Source of the DNA: JANMDU01 sp031418715
GTDB taxonomy: Bacteria > Pseudomonadota > Gammaproteobacteria > Burkholderiales > Burkholderiaceae_C
Direction of reading: 5' to 3'
DNA length: 64,000 nt
Assembly: GCA_031418715.1 (NCBI GenBank)
Contig: JANOJL010000066.1
Coordinates: 1 to 64,000, forward strand
A program made the translations under genes and the position numbers. Positions 24,938-33,210 of this stretch are shown piece after piece (position 1 is the stretch's first letter; each line of letters starts with the position of its first letter). The notes under the pieces were generated by a model. It was not told the DNA's origin and did no database searches. It was given only the letters and a program-made list of their open reading frames with translations.

Positions 24938-27391
24938 TTAAGCACGCAAACGCGCCTCCACGGCATTTTGCAGTGAAGCCAACACCGCTGCCACCGCCGC
25001 TTCAATCTGCTCGTCGGTCAGCGTGGCATCCACGCCTTGCAGCGTGAGGCGAATCGCCAAGCTCTTCTCATCCAGCGCCATGCTGCTTGATGCTTCCTTG
25101 GCGCGGAACACATCAAACAGCATCGCGTCTTGCAGCAGACCTTTGGTATCAGCCGCATGAATGGCTTGCATCAGCGCCGTGTGACCCACGCGCTCATTCA
25201 CCACCACGGCAATATCTCGCTCTACCGCTTGGAGTTTTGAAATGGGTGTTGCAGCAGGCAGCGCACGCGCCATCACAGCTTCTAAATCCAGTTCAAACAT
25301 CACAGGCGAGGCTGAGCCAGAGGGCAAATCATAGCTCTGCTTCCAACGCGGATGCAACTCGCCGATCACGCCAATCGCTTGGCCATTGAGAATCACTTGT
25401 GCACAACGGCCAGGGTGCATCGCAGGATGCTCAAACGCTTTGAATTCTGGCTTGGCTGGCGCGAGCAGCGATTCGACATCACCCTTCACGTCAAAGAAAT
25501 CCGCAGCCGTATCTCTCGCACTCCACTGGCGTTGCACAGCGCCGCCGAAAGCCAGACCCGCAATGAGCAGCGGCTGAGCAATGCCCTGCACCTGCTGCGC
25601 ACCCTCTTCAATCGCCGTCTTCACGCTCGCATCGCGTGCAAACACGCGCCCGAGCTCAAACACGCGCACACGCGCAGCCTTGCGATCCAGATTGTGTTTG
25701 AGCACATCGAGCAAGCTACCCAAAAGCGACGAGCGCATCACGCTCAGTTGGCTCGCGATCGGGTTCAGCAGCTTGATCGGATCAAGATTTCCTGCCAACT
25801 CGCGCTCCCAGCGCTCTTGCACAAAGCTGAAATTGATCGTCTCTTGAAACCCAAGCGCAGCCAGCGAACGGCGTACTGCGAAACGGCTGCGGCTACGCTC
25901 CGAGCGCGCTTTCGGCTCCACGGGAGCAATCGGCGCGGTCTCAGGCAGCGTATTGAAGCCAACGATGCGTACTACTTCTTCGATCAAATCTTCTTCAAGC
26001 GTGATGTCAAAGCGGTAGACCGGCGGTTTCACTTGGATGACTTCACCACCGCTAGCGTCTGTCGCTTGAAAAGCTGGCAAACCGAGCTTGCGGAACGTAT
26101 CGATGCATTGCTGCGCAGTGATCGGCATGCCAATGATCTTGCTGGCTCGCGCCACGCGCAGGTTCACCGTGCGCGGCTGAGGCATGTTCACTTGCTGGTC
26201 ATCCATCACCGAAGCTTGGCCGCCACAAATTTCTTGCACGAGTCGCGTGATGTGATCGATATGCGCGACGGTGAGCATCGGATCGACACCGCGCTCAAAG
26301 CGATGACCTGCATCAGTCGAGAAGTTAAATCGGCGAGAGCGCCCTGCTACGGCTTCTGGCCACCAGAAGGCGGCTTCGATGTAAATGTTTTGCGTGTCGT
26401 CAGTGACTGAAGTGCTGTCGCCGCCCATGATTCCCGCGAGCGATTCCACCGCCTGATCATCTGCAATGATGCCGACTTTTTCATCCAGCGTGACGGTGTT
26501 GCCGTTCAGCAGCTTGAGCGTCTCGCCAGTCTTTGCCCAGCGCACATCCAAACCGCCATGGATTTTGTCGAGATCAAAAATATGGCTTGGCCGGCCATAT
26601 TCAAACATCACGTAATTGGAAATATCCACCAGCACTGTGACGCTGCGCTGCCCGCAAGCAGCCAAGCGATCCACCATCCACTGCGGCGTTTTCGCCTTCG
26701 TGTTCACGCCGCGCATGATGCGGCCAGAAAAGCGGCCACACAAATCAGGCGCGGAGATTTTCACGGCCAGCTTGTCTTGCAAGGTTGCGGCAATCGGTTT
26801 AATTTCAGGCGTGAGCAGCGGCGAGCCCGTGATGGCCGACACCTCCCGCGCAATACCGTACACGCTGAGGTTGTGCCCCAAATTCGGCGTGAGCTTCAGG
26901 GTAAACAGCGTGTCGTCGAGCTTCAAATGATCACGAATGCTCATGCCAATCGGCGCATCCGCGGCCAGCTCATACAAACCTTCAGCCGCTTCGCTGATCT
27001 TGAGTTCCTTCGCCGAGCAGAGCATGCCCTGACTTTCCACGCCGCGCAGCTTGCCTAACTTGATCTGAAACGCCTTGCCATCTTCACCGGGCGGCAGTTC
27101 CGCGCCGACGAGTGCCACGGGAATCTTGATACCGACGCGCGCGTTCGGCGCACCGCAGACGATATTGAGCAAACTGCCCAGCCCAGCTTCCACTTGGCAA
27201 ACGCGCAAACGATCCGCATTCGGATGCTGCTCGCAAGCCATGATCTCGCCGATCACAACTTTGCTAAACGGCGGCGCGGCAGTCCTCAATTCTTCCACCT
27301 CCAACCCAGCCATCGTGAGCGCATCAGCGAGTTGCTGCGTGGATAGCTGCGGATTACAAAATTCGCGGAGCCAACTTTCGGGGAATTGCAT
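24938..27391 (-). CDS. pheT: Phenylalanine--tRNA ligase beta subunit
   Basis: An 817-residue subunit of the alpha2-beta2 synthetase. Domains in order: an EMAP-II-like tRNA-binding OB fold near residues 40-150 (KVVIGEIMACEQHPNADRLR), the B3/B4 editing domain (VDISNYVMFEYGRPSHIFDL), a B5 domain, the catalytic-like core RFAVRRSLAALGFQETINFSF, and a C-terminal FDX-ACB anticodon-binding domain ending LEARLRA-like. Length is usual. It is separated from pheS by an atypical 256-bp spacer with a large inverted repeat. Confidence 0.97.
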   Translation of the reverse strand: MQFPESWLREFCNPQLSTQQLADALTMAGLEVEELRTAAPPFSKVVIGEIMACEQHPNADRLRVCQVEAGLGSLLNIVCGAPNARVGIKIPVALVGAELPPGEDGKAFQIKLGKLRGVESQGMLCSAKELKISEAAEGLYELAADAPIGMSIRDHLKLDDTLFTLKLTPNLGHNLSVYGIAREVSAITGSPLLTPEIKPIAATLQDKLAVKISAPDLCGRFSGRIMRGVNTKAKTPQWMVDRLAACGQRSVTVLVDISNYVMFEYGRPSHIFDLDKIHGGLDVRWAKTGETLKLLNGNTVTLDEKVGIIADDQAVESLAGIMGGDSTSVTDDTQNIYIEAAFWWPEAVAGRSRRFNFSTDAGHRFERGVDPMLTVAHIDHITRLVQEICGGQASVMDDQQVNMPQPRTVNLRVARASKIIGMPITAQQCIDTFRKLGLPAFQATDASGGEVIQVKPPVYRFDITLEEDLIEEVVRIVGFNTLPETAPIAPVEPKARSERSRSRFAVRRSLAALGFQETINFSFVQERWERELAGNLDPIKLLNPIASQLSVMRSSLLGSLLDVLKHNLDRKAARVRVFELGRVFARDASVKTAIEEGAQQVQGIAQPLLIAGLAFGGAVQRQWSARDTAADFFDVKGDVESLLAPAKPEFKAFEHPAMHPGRCAQVILNGQAIGVIGELHPRWKQSYDLPSGSASPVMFELDLEAVMARALPAATPISKLQAVERDIAVVVNERVGHTALMQAIHAADTKGLLQDAMLFDVFRAKEASSSMALDEKSLAIRLTLQGVDATLTDEQIEAAVAAVLASLQNAVEARLRA

Positions 27392-27439
27392 GATTTATCT
27401 CTTGCTCTTGGGATTCAAATACAAATTCAAAGACAGAAC

Positions 27440-27616
27440 TTCCGGACGCAGAAGACGCAAAGGTTACGCAGAAGAAATAACAAAAAAATACCAAAATTTA
27501 AATTCTGATTAAAAAAACTAATTCTTAAAACCAGTTTTTGTATTCATTTTTTTGTATTTCTTTTTCTCTTCTCTTTTTTGCGTCTTTTGCGTAACTTTGC
27601 GTCTTCTGCGTCCGGC
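27440..27616. repeat. Long inverted repeat with AT-rich core between pheS and pheT
   Basis: The left arm at 27442-27475 (CCGGACGCAGAAGACGCAAA, then GTTACGCAGAAGA) matches the reverse complement of the right arm at about 27578-27614 almost perfectly. The core of about 100 bp is A/T-rich and partly self-complementary. No protein is encoded. The DNA resembles a miniature mobile element. In the pheS-pheT message it would fold into one very long hairpin. Confidence 0.8.
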
Positions 27617-27647
27617 TGGTGGTATTCGGTTTTAGATGTTCAGTATT

Positions 27648-28691
27648 TCAACGAAATTGCGACAAAAACCGCACATCGCCTTCAAAAAACAGCCTCAAAT
27701 CGTTCACGCCATATCTCAGCATCGCGAGCCGATCAATGCCGCTGCCAAAAGCGAAGCCGATGATCTTTTCAGGGTCGAGGCCCATGTTGCGCACCACCGT
27801 GGGATGGACTTGACCCGATCCTGCCACTTCTAGCCATTTGCCAGACAAGGGGCCTTTGGAGAATTGGATGTCGATCTCTGCGCTTGGCTCAGTGAACGGG
27901 AAATAGCTCGGGCGAAATCGCATCACCAAACCATCGTCTTCAAAGAAGGTTTTGCAGAAATTGAGGAAAGTGACTTTCAGGTCTTTGAAACTCACGTTTT
28001 CACCCAGCCACAAGCCTTCAAATTGGTGAAACATCGGCGAATGCGTGGCATCCGAGTCGACACGATAGGTGCGGCCCGGCGCGATCACGCGGATTTCTGG
28101 AAACACCGCATCATGAACGTGTTTCTTCGCATGAGCAGTCGCATAACGAATCTGCATCGGCGAGGTATGTGTGCGCAAGCAATACGGTTGATCCTGCTCG
28201 TCATTCATGTCCACGTAAAACGTGTCTTGCATTGAGCGCGCAGGGTGATTGGGCGGGTTGTTCAGCGCGGTGAAGTTGAACCAATCGTTTTCAATCTCTG
28301 GGCCATCGGCCACGTCAAAGCCCATCGAGCCGAAAATTTGCTCGATGCGATCCCATGCGAGCGCAATCGGGTGCAAGCTGCCCTGCCCGCGTTGGCGGCC
28401 GGGGAGCGTCACGTCGAGCGCTTCTAATTTGAGTTGCTTGTCAAGCTCAGCATCGGCCAAGGCTTGGCGGCGAGCCGTTAAAGCTGCTTCTACGGCTTGT
28501 TTGGCGACGTTGATCGCTGCGCCGCGCGTTTTCTTCTCCTCGACGCTGAGAGCGGCCATGCCCTTCATCAACTCGGTGAGCTGACCTTGTTTGCCGAGAA
28601 ACTGCGCTTTGGCGTTTTCCAGATCAGCGGGCGTGGCAGCAGCGGCGAAGGCGGCTTGCGCGTTGGTTTGAATAGTATCGAGATCGCTCAC
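27648..28691 (-). CDS. pheS: Phenylalanine--tRNA ligase alpha subunit
   Basis: A 347-residue catalytic subunit. The N-terminal coiled coil precedes the class II core with HPARSMQDTFYVD, LRTHTSPMQIRYA, the motif-2 block APGRTYRVDSDATHSPMFHQ, and motif 3 IIGFAFGSGIDRLAML. The start is a GTG at 28691 giving MSDLDTIQTNAQAAF; its ribosome binding site is weak. A hairpin with T run (28726-28758) lies between rplT and this gene. Confidence 0.97.
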   Translation of the reverse strand: MSDLDTIQTNAQAAFAAAATPADLENAKAQFLGKQGQLTELMKGMAALSVEEKKTRGAAINVAKQAVEAALTARRQALADAELDKQLKLEALDVTLPGRQRGQGSLHPIALAWDRIEQIFGSMGFDVADGPEIENDWFNFTALNNPPNHPARSMQDTFYVDMNDEQDQPYCLRTHTSPMQIRYATAHAKKHVHDAVFPEIRVIAPGRTYRVDSDATHSPMFHQFEGLWLGENVSFKDLKVTFLNFCKTFFEDDGLVMRFRPSYFPFTEPSAEIDIQFSKGPLSGKWLEVAGSGQVHPTVVRNMGLDPEKIIGFAFGSGIDRLAMLRYGVNDLRLFFEGDVRFLSQFR

Positions 28692-28725
28692 CAGAAAATC
28701 CCAAAGTAAGTGTCTTAAAACGAAA

Positions 28726-28758
28726 AAGGGCTAGTGCCGAAAAGCGGCTCTAGCCCTT
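28726..28758 (-). terminator. Terminator/attenuator between rplT and pheS
   Basis: AAGGGCTAG and CTAGCCCTT form the outer stem with an inner CCG/CGG stem. On the minus strand it is followed by TTTTTCG, 35 bp before pheS. It may end ribosomal-protein transcripts and set pheST levels. Confidence 0.72.
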
Positions 28759-28765
28759 GATTTTA

Positions 28766-28794
28766 TTGCGCGGACAGCTATCAAAATGATAGCT
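28766..28794 (+). repeat. Dispersed repeat, copy 8 (head only)
   Basis: It has TTGCGCGG and the head palindrome AGCTATCAAAATGATAGCT, without the distal blocks. It lies just after rplT. Confidence 0.55.
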
Positions 28795-28808
28795 GATGCA
28801 CCATGAAC

Positions 28809-29168
28809 TTAAGCAGCCAGTTTAGCCTGAACTTGTTTCACGATGCTTGCAAAGCCTGCTGCGTCATGGACAGCCAAGTCTGCGAGGACTTTGCGGTCGA
28901 TGGCGATACCGGCTTTGCGGATGCCGTTGGCAAATTGGCTGTAGGTCATGCCCAAACCACGCACTGCGGCGTTGATACGGGCAATCCACAACTGACGGAA
29001 CACACGCTTTTTGGTGCGGCGGTCACGGTAGGCGTATTGGCCTGCCTTCATCACCGCTTCTTTGGCGATACGGAACACATTACCGCGGCGACCGCGGAAA
29101 CCTTTTGCAAGCTTTAGAACTTTTTTGTGACGGGCACGGGCCGTAACACCACGTTTAACGCGAGGCAT
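28809..29168 (-). CDS. rplT: 50S ribosomal protein L20
   Basis: A 119-residue large-subunit protein. It begins MPRVKRGVTARARHKKVLKL and continues with the conserved basic N-terminal extension GFRGRRGNVFRIAKEAVMKA. The globular part shows LWIARINAAVRGLGMTYSQF. L20 also represses its own operon in other bacteria. It is 30 bp downstream of rpmI. Confidence 0.98.
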   Translation of the reverse strand: MPRVKRGVTARARHKKVLKLAKGFRGRRGNVFRIAKEAVMKAGQYAYRDRRTKKRVFRQLWIARINAAVRGLGMTYSQFANGIRKAGIAIDRKVLADLAVHDAAGFASIVKQVQAKLAA

Positions 29169-29198
29169 ATTATTTCTCCTTCTTTATACGTTGTGGGG

Positions 29199-29405
29199 TT
29201 AAGCGACACCCATGCCGGGCAACATTTGCTTCACGTGACCCATATTGGTCTCGTGAACGCCTGTTGGGCCGCGCAGATGGCGTTTGTTTTTGGTGGTTTT
29301 CTTGGTCAGGATGTGACGTTTAAACGCTTGACCGCGCTTAACCGTGCCACCTGGGCGAACGCGGAATCGCTTCTTCGCGCTGCTCTTGGTCTTCATTTTG
29401 GGCAT
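29199..29405 (-). CDS. rpmI: 50S ribosomal protein L35
   Basis: A 68-residue protein with the family start MPKMKTKSSAKKRFRVRPGG and the basic segment ILTKKTTKNKRHLRGP; 64-68 residues is normal. It is the first gene of this transcription unit. infC and thrS, which usually precede it, are absent; ntrC occupies that side instead. Confidence 0.98.
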   Translation of the reverse strand: MPKMKTKSSAKKRFRVRPGGTVKRGQAFKRHILTKKTTKNKRHLRGPTGVHETNMGHVKQMLPGMGVA

Positions 29406-29637
29406 GATTGCTCCGAGATTTCTCTTTTAACAACTTCTCAGGCGTGCTTGCCAATAATGGCAAACCCTTGATGGCCTGTTTCGGTCTTGGTCTTTGCTGC
29501 AGATACTTAAAGCAGATAAATCTACTTCAGGAAAATTGCGGCAAGCCCATGATTTTACACGATTTTTAGGCTTTTGGGGTGGTCTTTTAGAGCCCCACAA
29601 CAAGAAGCCTCGCTAGAAGCACGCACCCTCAGGAGAT
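29406..29637 (-). promoter_or_regulatory. Leader and promoter region of rpmI-rplT
   Basis: These 232 bases have no gene. Reading toward rpmI there is an AT-rich TAAAAATCGTGTAAAATC segment that could hold a -10 box, and a small hairpin (TTGCC/GGCAA) about 60 bp before rpmI. In relatives transcription enters from infC, so an independent promoter must exist here. The exact site is not clear. Confidence 0.4.
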
Positions 29638-31284
29638 TCACTCAATCCCCAGCTCTTGGATTTTCCGAGTGATGGTGTTGCGCCCAATACCGAGTTTGAC
29701 GGCGGCTTCAATTCGGCGGCCACGCGTGGTGGACAAGGCGGCTAGGATCAGGCGGCGCTCAAAGCGGCGGCTGAGCTCGTCCCAAGTGGTGCCCTCTTCT
29801 TTGGCGAGCAAATCTAGCGCTTCGGATTCGAGCTCAGACTCCCAGCCGTTGGAGGCGCTAGAGCTGGCTTTGAACCCAGAAAATGCAGCGGACGCAACTG
29901 GAAGCGGGGTAGATGCAGGCGTTAAATCAACCTCTCTGAAGGATGAGGTTTCAGAGACAAATGGGGCAGTTCCCGTTATAGAATATGCGTTAGGCGCTAT
30001 CGTATTGATAGCGATTGGTCTGACAGAGGATGCAGCAGGGCTTTCAAGCTGATCACCATCGCCTAACACCTCTGGCGGCAAATCTTTCACATCAATCGTC
30101 TGCGCAGGCGCCATGACGGTGAGCCAGTGACACATGTTTTCCAACTGACGCACATTGCCCGGAAACTCAAACATGCTGACTTTGGCCAAAGCCGCTACAG
30201 AGATCCGCTTAGGCTCAGCGCCAAGCTGCTTGGCACTGACCTGCAAGAAATGCTGCACCAAGCCAGAAATATCTTCCTTGCGTTCACGCAGCGCAGGCAG
30301 GCGCAGGCGAATGACGTTGAGGCGGTGAAACAGATCCTCTCGGAAGCTGCCGTCTTTCACGCGCTGCTCCAAATGCTGATGCGTCGCCGCGATCACGCGC
30401 ACATTCGCTTTGACTGGGCTGTGGCCGCCCACGCGATAAAAATGTCCATCACTTAAAACGCGCAATAGGCGGGTTTGCAGATCAAAAGGCATATCGCCAA
30501 TTTCATCCAAAAATAGCGTGCCCCCATCGGCTTGCTCAAAGCGGCCTCTGCGCATGGTTTGCGCGCCTGTGAACGCGCCGCGCTCGTGGCCGAAGAGTTC
30601 GGATTCGAGCAAATCTTTTGGAATCGCAGCGGTGTTGATGGCGATAAAAGATGCGTTGGCACGCGGCGAATGTTTGTGCAAAGCGCGGGCGACCAGCTCT
30701 TTGCCAGAACCGGATTCACCAGTGATCAGCACCGTGACATTGCTCTGGCTCAGCTTACCAATCGCGCGAAACACATCTTGCATCGCGGGCGCTTGGCCTA
30801 GCATTTCCTGATCAGAGCCCTGCTTAGAAGCATCCAGCGCCACTTCTTCACGCTGGCTTTCATCCACTGCGCGGCGGATCAACTCCACCGCCTTAGAAAT
30901 ATCAAACGGCTTGGGCAAATACTCAAACGCGCCGCGCTGGAAGGCGCTCACTGCGCTATCCAGATCAGAAAACGCCGTCATGATGATGATGGGTAAGCTG
31001 GGTGCGAGCTCCTTGACCTTGGCGATCAAATCCAGCCCCGAGCCGCCGGGCATGCGAATGTCGCTCACCAAGACCTGCGGTGGCGGCTCATCGCCGTCTC
31101 CATGGACGGCTTCCTTCAAGGCTACGAGCACATCACGTGGATTGGTGAAGCTGCGGCAGGGCAAATCTTCGCGGGCTAAGGCTTTTTCGAGCACAAAGCG
31201 GATAGATTGGTCATCGTCCACGATCCAGATGGGTTTCATGCGCTCATTGTCCTCGGGCTCTCTTGGAGCTGTATTCTCGTTCAT
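29638..31284 (-). CDS. ntrC: Nitrogen regulation response regulator NtrC (sigma-54 activator)
   Basis: A 548-residue activator. The receiver domain has PIWIVDDDQSIRFVLEKAL and the phospho-acceptor in VSDIRMPGGSGLDLI. The AAA+ domain has GESGSGKELVARALHKHSP, the sigma-54 contact loop ELFGHERGAFTGA and GGTLFLDEIGDMP. A C-terminal Fis-type helix-turn-helix ends TITRKIQELGIE. Between AAA+ and the helix-turn-helix lies a long linker that includes AINTIAPNAYSITGTAPF from the dispersed repeat. The ATG at 31284 overlaps the ntrB stop as ATGA; MKPIWIV at 31239 is the alternative. Confidence 0.96.
   Translation of the reverse strand: MNENTAPREPEDNERMKPIWIVDDDQSIRFVLEKALAREDLPCRSFTNPRDVLVALKEAVHGDGDEPPPQVLVSDIRMPGGSGLDLIAKVKELAPSLPIIIMTAFSDLDSAVSAFQRGAFEYLPKPFDISKAVELIRRAVDESQREEVALDASKQGSDQEMLGQAPAMQDVFRAIGKLSQSNVTVLITGESGSGKELVARALHKHSPRANASFIAINTAAIPKDLLESELFGHERGAFTGAQTMRRGRFEQADGGTLFLDEIGDMPFDLQTRLLRVLSDGHFYRVGGHSPVKANVRVIAATHQHLEQRVKDGSFREDLFHRLNVIRLRLPALRERKEDISGLVQHFLQVSAKQLGAEPKRISVAALAKVSMFEFPGNVRQLENMCHWLTVMAPAQTIDVKDLPPEVLGDGDQLESPAASSVRPIAINTIAPNAYSITGTAPFVSETSSFREVDLTPASTPLPVASAAFSGFKASSSASNGWESELESEALDLLAKEEGTTWDELSRRFERRLILAALSTTRGRRIEAAVKLGIGRNTITRKIQELGIE
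29961..30012 (+). repeat. Dispersed repeat, copy 9 (inside ntrC)
   Basis: Plus-strand blocks TTCCCGTTATAGAATATGCG and head GCGCTATCGTATTGATAGC. It is in frame in ntrC and lies in the linker before the DNA-binding domain. Confidence 0.8.
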
Positions 31285-32396
31285 GGCAGCGGAATCGTGA
31301 TTTTGAATTCCGTCCGTCCGGGCTGGCTTTCCACCTCGATCAGGCCATCGTGTTGTTGCACGAAAGTCTGCGCGAGGGTGAGCCCGAGGCCAGAGCCGCC
31401 TTCTCTGCCGCTGACCAGCGGGTAGAAGATGCGATCTTTGATCTCGGGTGATATACCAGGCCCGTTGTCTGTAATATGCAATTCCAGTGCCAACCTATGG
31501 CGGCGCTTGCCTACAGTGACTTGCCGATTGATGCGCGTCTTGAAAATGATCTGCGCATCGCCCTTGGCAATGCGCCCATCCTCACCGCCTAGCACCTGCG
31601 CGGCGTTGTGAGCGATATTGAGCACAGTTTGGATGAGTTGCTCTTTGTCGCCTCTGAAATCGGGAATCGAAATGTCGTAATCACGGATCACGCGCAGGCC
31701 GCCAGGCTTGTTGGCGCTTTTCTGCGCGCTTTGAAATTCCGCCACGATCAGCGAGCGCACCCGCTCACACACCTCATGAATGTTCACATCCCCAATCTCG
31801 CGCGGCTTGCGATGCGGCTCAAGCAGGCGATCCACCAAGGTTTGCAAGCGATCAGCCTCATGAATGATGACTTGGGTGTATTCGGTCAGGTTTTTGCCTT
31901 TTTCGGTGCCCTCAAGCTCCATTTGAAGGAGCTGCGCTGAGCCGCGAATACCGCCCAGCGGATTTTTGATCTCATGGGCAAGGTTGCGGATCAGCTCTTT
32001 GTTGGCCAGCGCTTGGGTGGCGGTGCGCTCTTCCCGATCGAGCTTGGCTTGCTGCTGCTGAACCAGCATTTCCACAACGACTTCACTTACGATCTCTGTT
32101 TGCGTGATGATCACGTGAACCGGAATCGGCTCTGCGGCCAGCTTGCCACCTTGGGGAAGCAGCAATGCGTCATAGCGCAGCGAAGAAAAAGCATTGGCAG
32201 CCACGCCATCGAGCGCTGCTTCTAGCGCAGCGGGCTCTGCAAAGTCGCGCCCCAGTTCGCTGCCCTCAATCACGCGGCGCGATACGCCCAAGGTATCTTC
32301 GAGCGCGGCATTGGCATACAACACCCGCCCCCGCAAATCCACCACCGCCACCAGGCTGGAGAGCAGATCAAAGGCTTGGAAACGGATGCGTGGCAC
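31281..32396 (-). CDS. ntrB: Nitrogen regulation sensor histidine kinase NtrB
   Basis: A 371-residue cytoplasmic kinase that phosphorylates NtrC under nitrogen limitation. The N-terminal PAS domain shows LVAVVDLRGRVLYANAALED. The phosphorylated His is in NLAHEIKNPLGGIRGSAQLL. The ATPase has the N box NIAHNAAQVL, the G1 box ITDNGPGISPE and the G2 box GSGLGLTLAQ. Starts at GTG 32396 with a weak ribosome binding site. It is translationally coupled to ntrC. Confidence 0.96.
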   Translation of the reverse strand: MPRIRFQAFDLLSSLVAVVDLRGRVLYANAALEDTLGVSRRVIEGSELGRDFAEPAALEAALDGVAANAFSSLRYDALLLPQGGKLAAEPIPVHVIITQTEIVSEVVVEMLVQQQQAKLDREERTATQALANKELIRNLAHEIKNPLGGIRGSAQLLQMELEGTEKGKNLTEYTQVIIHEADRLQTLVDRLLEPHRKPREIGDVNIHEVCERVRSLIVAEFQSAQKSANKPGGLRVIRDYDISIPDFRGDKEQLIQTVLNIAHNAAQVLGGEDGRIAKGDAQIIFKTRINRQVTVGKRRHRLALELHITDNGPGISPEIKDRIFYPLVSGREGGSGLGLTLAQTFVQQHDGLIEVESQPGRTEFKITIPLP

Positions 32397-32423
32397 GATT
32401 CTGAGAGCTTTCGGGCAAAGAAA

Positions 32424-32442
32424 AAGGGGCTTGAAGCCCCCT
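32424..32442 (-). terminator. Terminator between the 195-aa secreted protein gene and ntrB
   Basis: GGGGCTT and AAGCCCC form a tight stem followed on the minus strand by TTTTTCTTTG. It separates ntrBC from the upstream gene. Confidence 0.75.
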
Positions 32443-32479
32443 ATGTTAATGCGCCAGCGTGACTGGCAAGTTTTTAGAC

Positions 32480-33067
32480 CTATCGGCCTGCGCTGCTGGG
32501 CTGCGTACGCCCGATTTCGCGCTTGATGCCAGCGATGTCACTGTCGTTACGGGAGATTTGGGCTTTCATCTCGGCAGTACGGTCGATGTATTTTTGGTTG
32601 TTGCGCATTTCATCGCCGCGCTTTTCCGGCTCGCCGTTGTTGTATTCCTTGAGCAATTCGGCTTGCTTGGCCTCCACCTTTTTCAACTCAGATTCGAGAA
32701 TCGCGCGGGCATCGCTGTCGCGATTGCGCTGTTCGGCGGTATCGATTCGGCTCGGCGCTGGAGCGGCGCTGCCGGTTGTGGCAGCAGCCACGCGAACATC
32801 GCCGCCACCTGCTGCGGGCGCACGCGCCTTGGGCGCAGTCACGATCGTGAGATTGCCACCTTCAACCAATTTGCAGCCGCGCTCAGAAGCCGTGGTCGGG
32901 TTGTTGGTGTATTCGTTCCCGGAGCAGCGGAAAATGCGGTCTTGCGCTTGCGCAGCAGACGCACTGGCCAAAGCCGATATCGCAGCAACAGCAGCTACTA
33001 TTAAAACATGAGCACGTGGCGCAGGAAACATACGGGCTGGTGGCCTATTTGACATAAAGATCTTCAT
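32480..33067 (-). CDS. Periplasmic protein of unknown function between glnA and ntrB
   Basis: A 195-residue protein. A signal region of about 42 residues ends near ASAAQAQ. Next is a short Cys-containing module DRIFRCSGNEYTNN...RGCKLVEGG that resembles DUF4124-like domains, then an Ala-rich linker and a charged coiled-coil C-terminal half (ELKKVEAKQAELLKEYNNGE). The ATG at 33067 has GGAG seven bases upstream; longer frames reach into the glnA terminator. It splits the usual glnA-ntrB-ntrC order, so a link with nitrogen status is possible but unproven. Confidence 0.78.
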   Translation of the reverse strand: MKIFMSNRPPARMFPAPRAHVLIVAAVAAISALASASAAQAQDRIFRCSGNEYTNNPTTASERGCKLVEGGNLTIVTAPKARAPAAGGGDVRVAAATTGSAAPAPSRIDTAEQRNRDSDARAILESELKKVEAKQAELLKEYNNGEPEKRGDEMRNNQKYIDRTAEMKAQISRNDSDIAGIKREIGRTQPSSAGR

Positions 33068-33163
33068 GACATCGCTCCAAAGCTCTGTTGAGCCGGGCTT
33101 TGAAGTATGAACCATTTTCTTAGAAATCGCAAATAACTTGTTGTCAGATAAGGGAAAAGTGCA

Positions 33164-33194
33164 TAAAAAAAGGACGCTAGAGCGTCCTTTTTTG
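33164..33194 (-). terminator. Terminator of glnA
   Basis: AAAAAAGGACGCT and AGCGTCCTTTTTT form a perfect stem with a small loop 17 bp past the glnA stop. Confidence 0.9.
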
Positions 33195-33210
33195 GTCACA
33201 CTGTAACGAA

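Noticed and set aside
25352..26410. 352-codon plus-strand frame inside pheT
   Set aside because: Antisense to a complete PheT; its translation is rich in Arg/His and has no domain.
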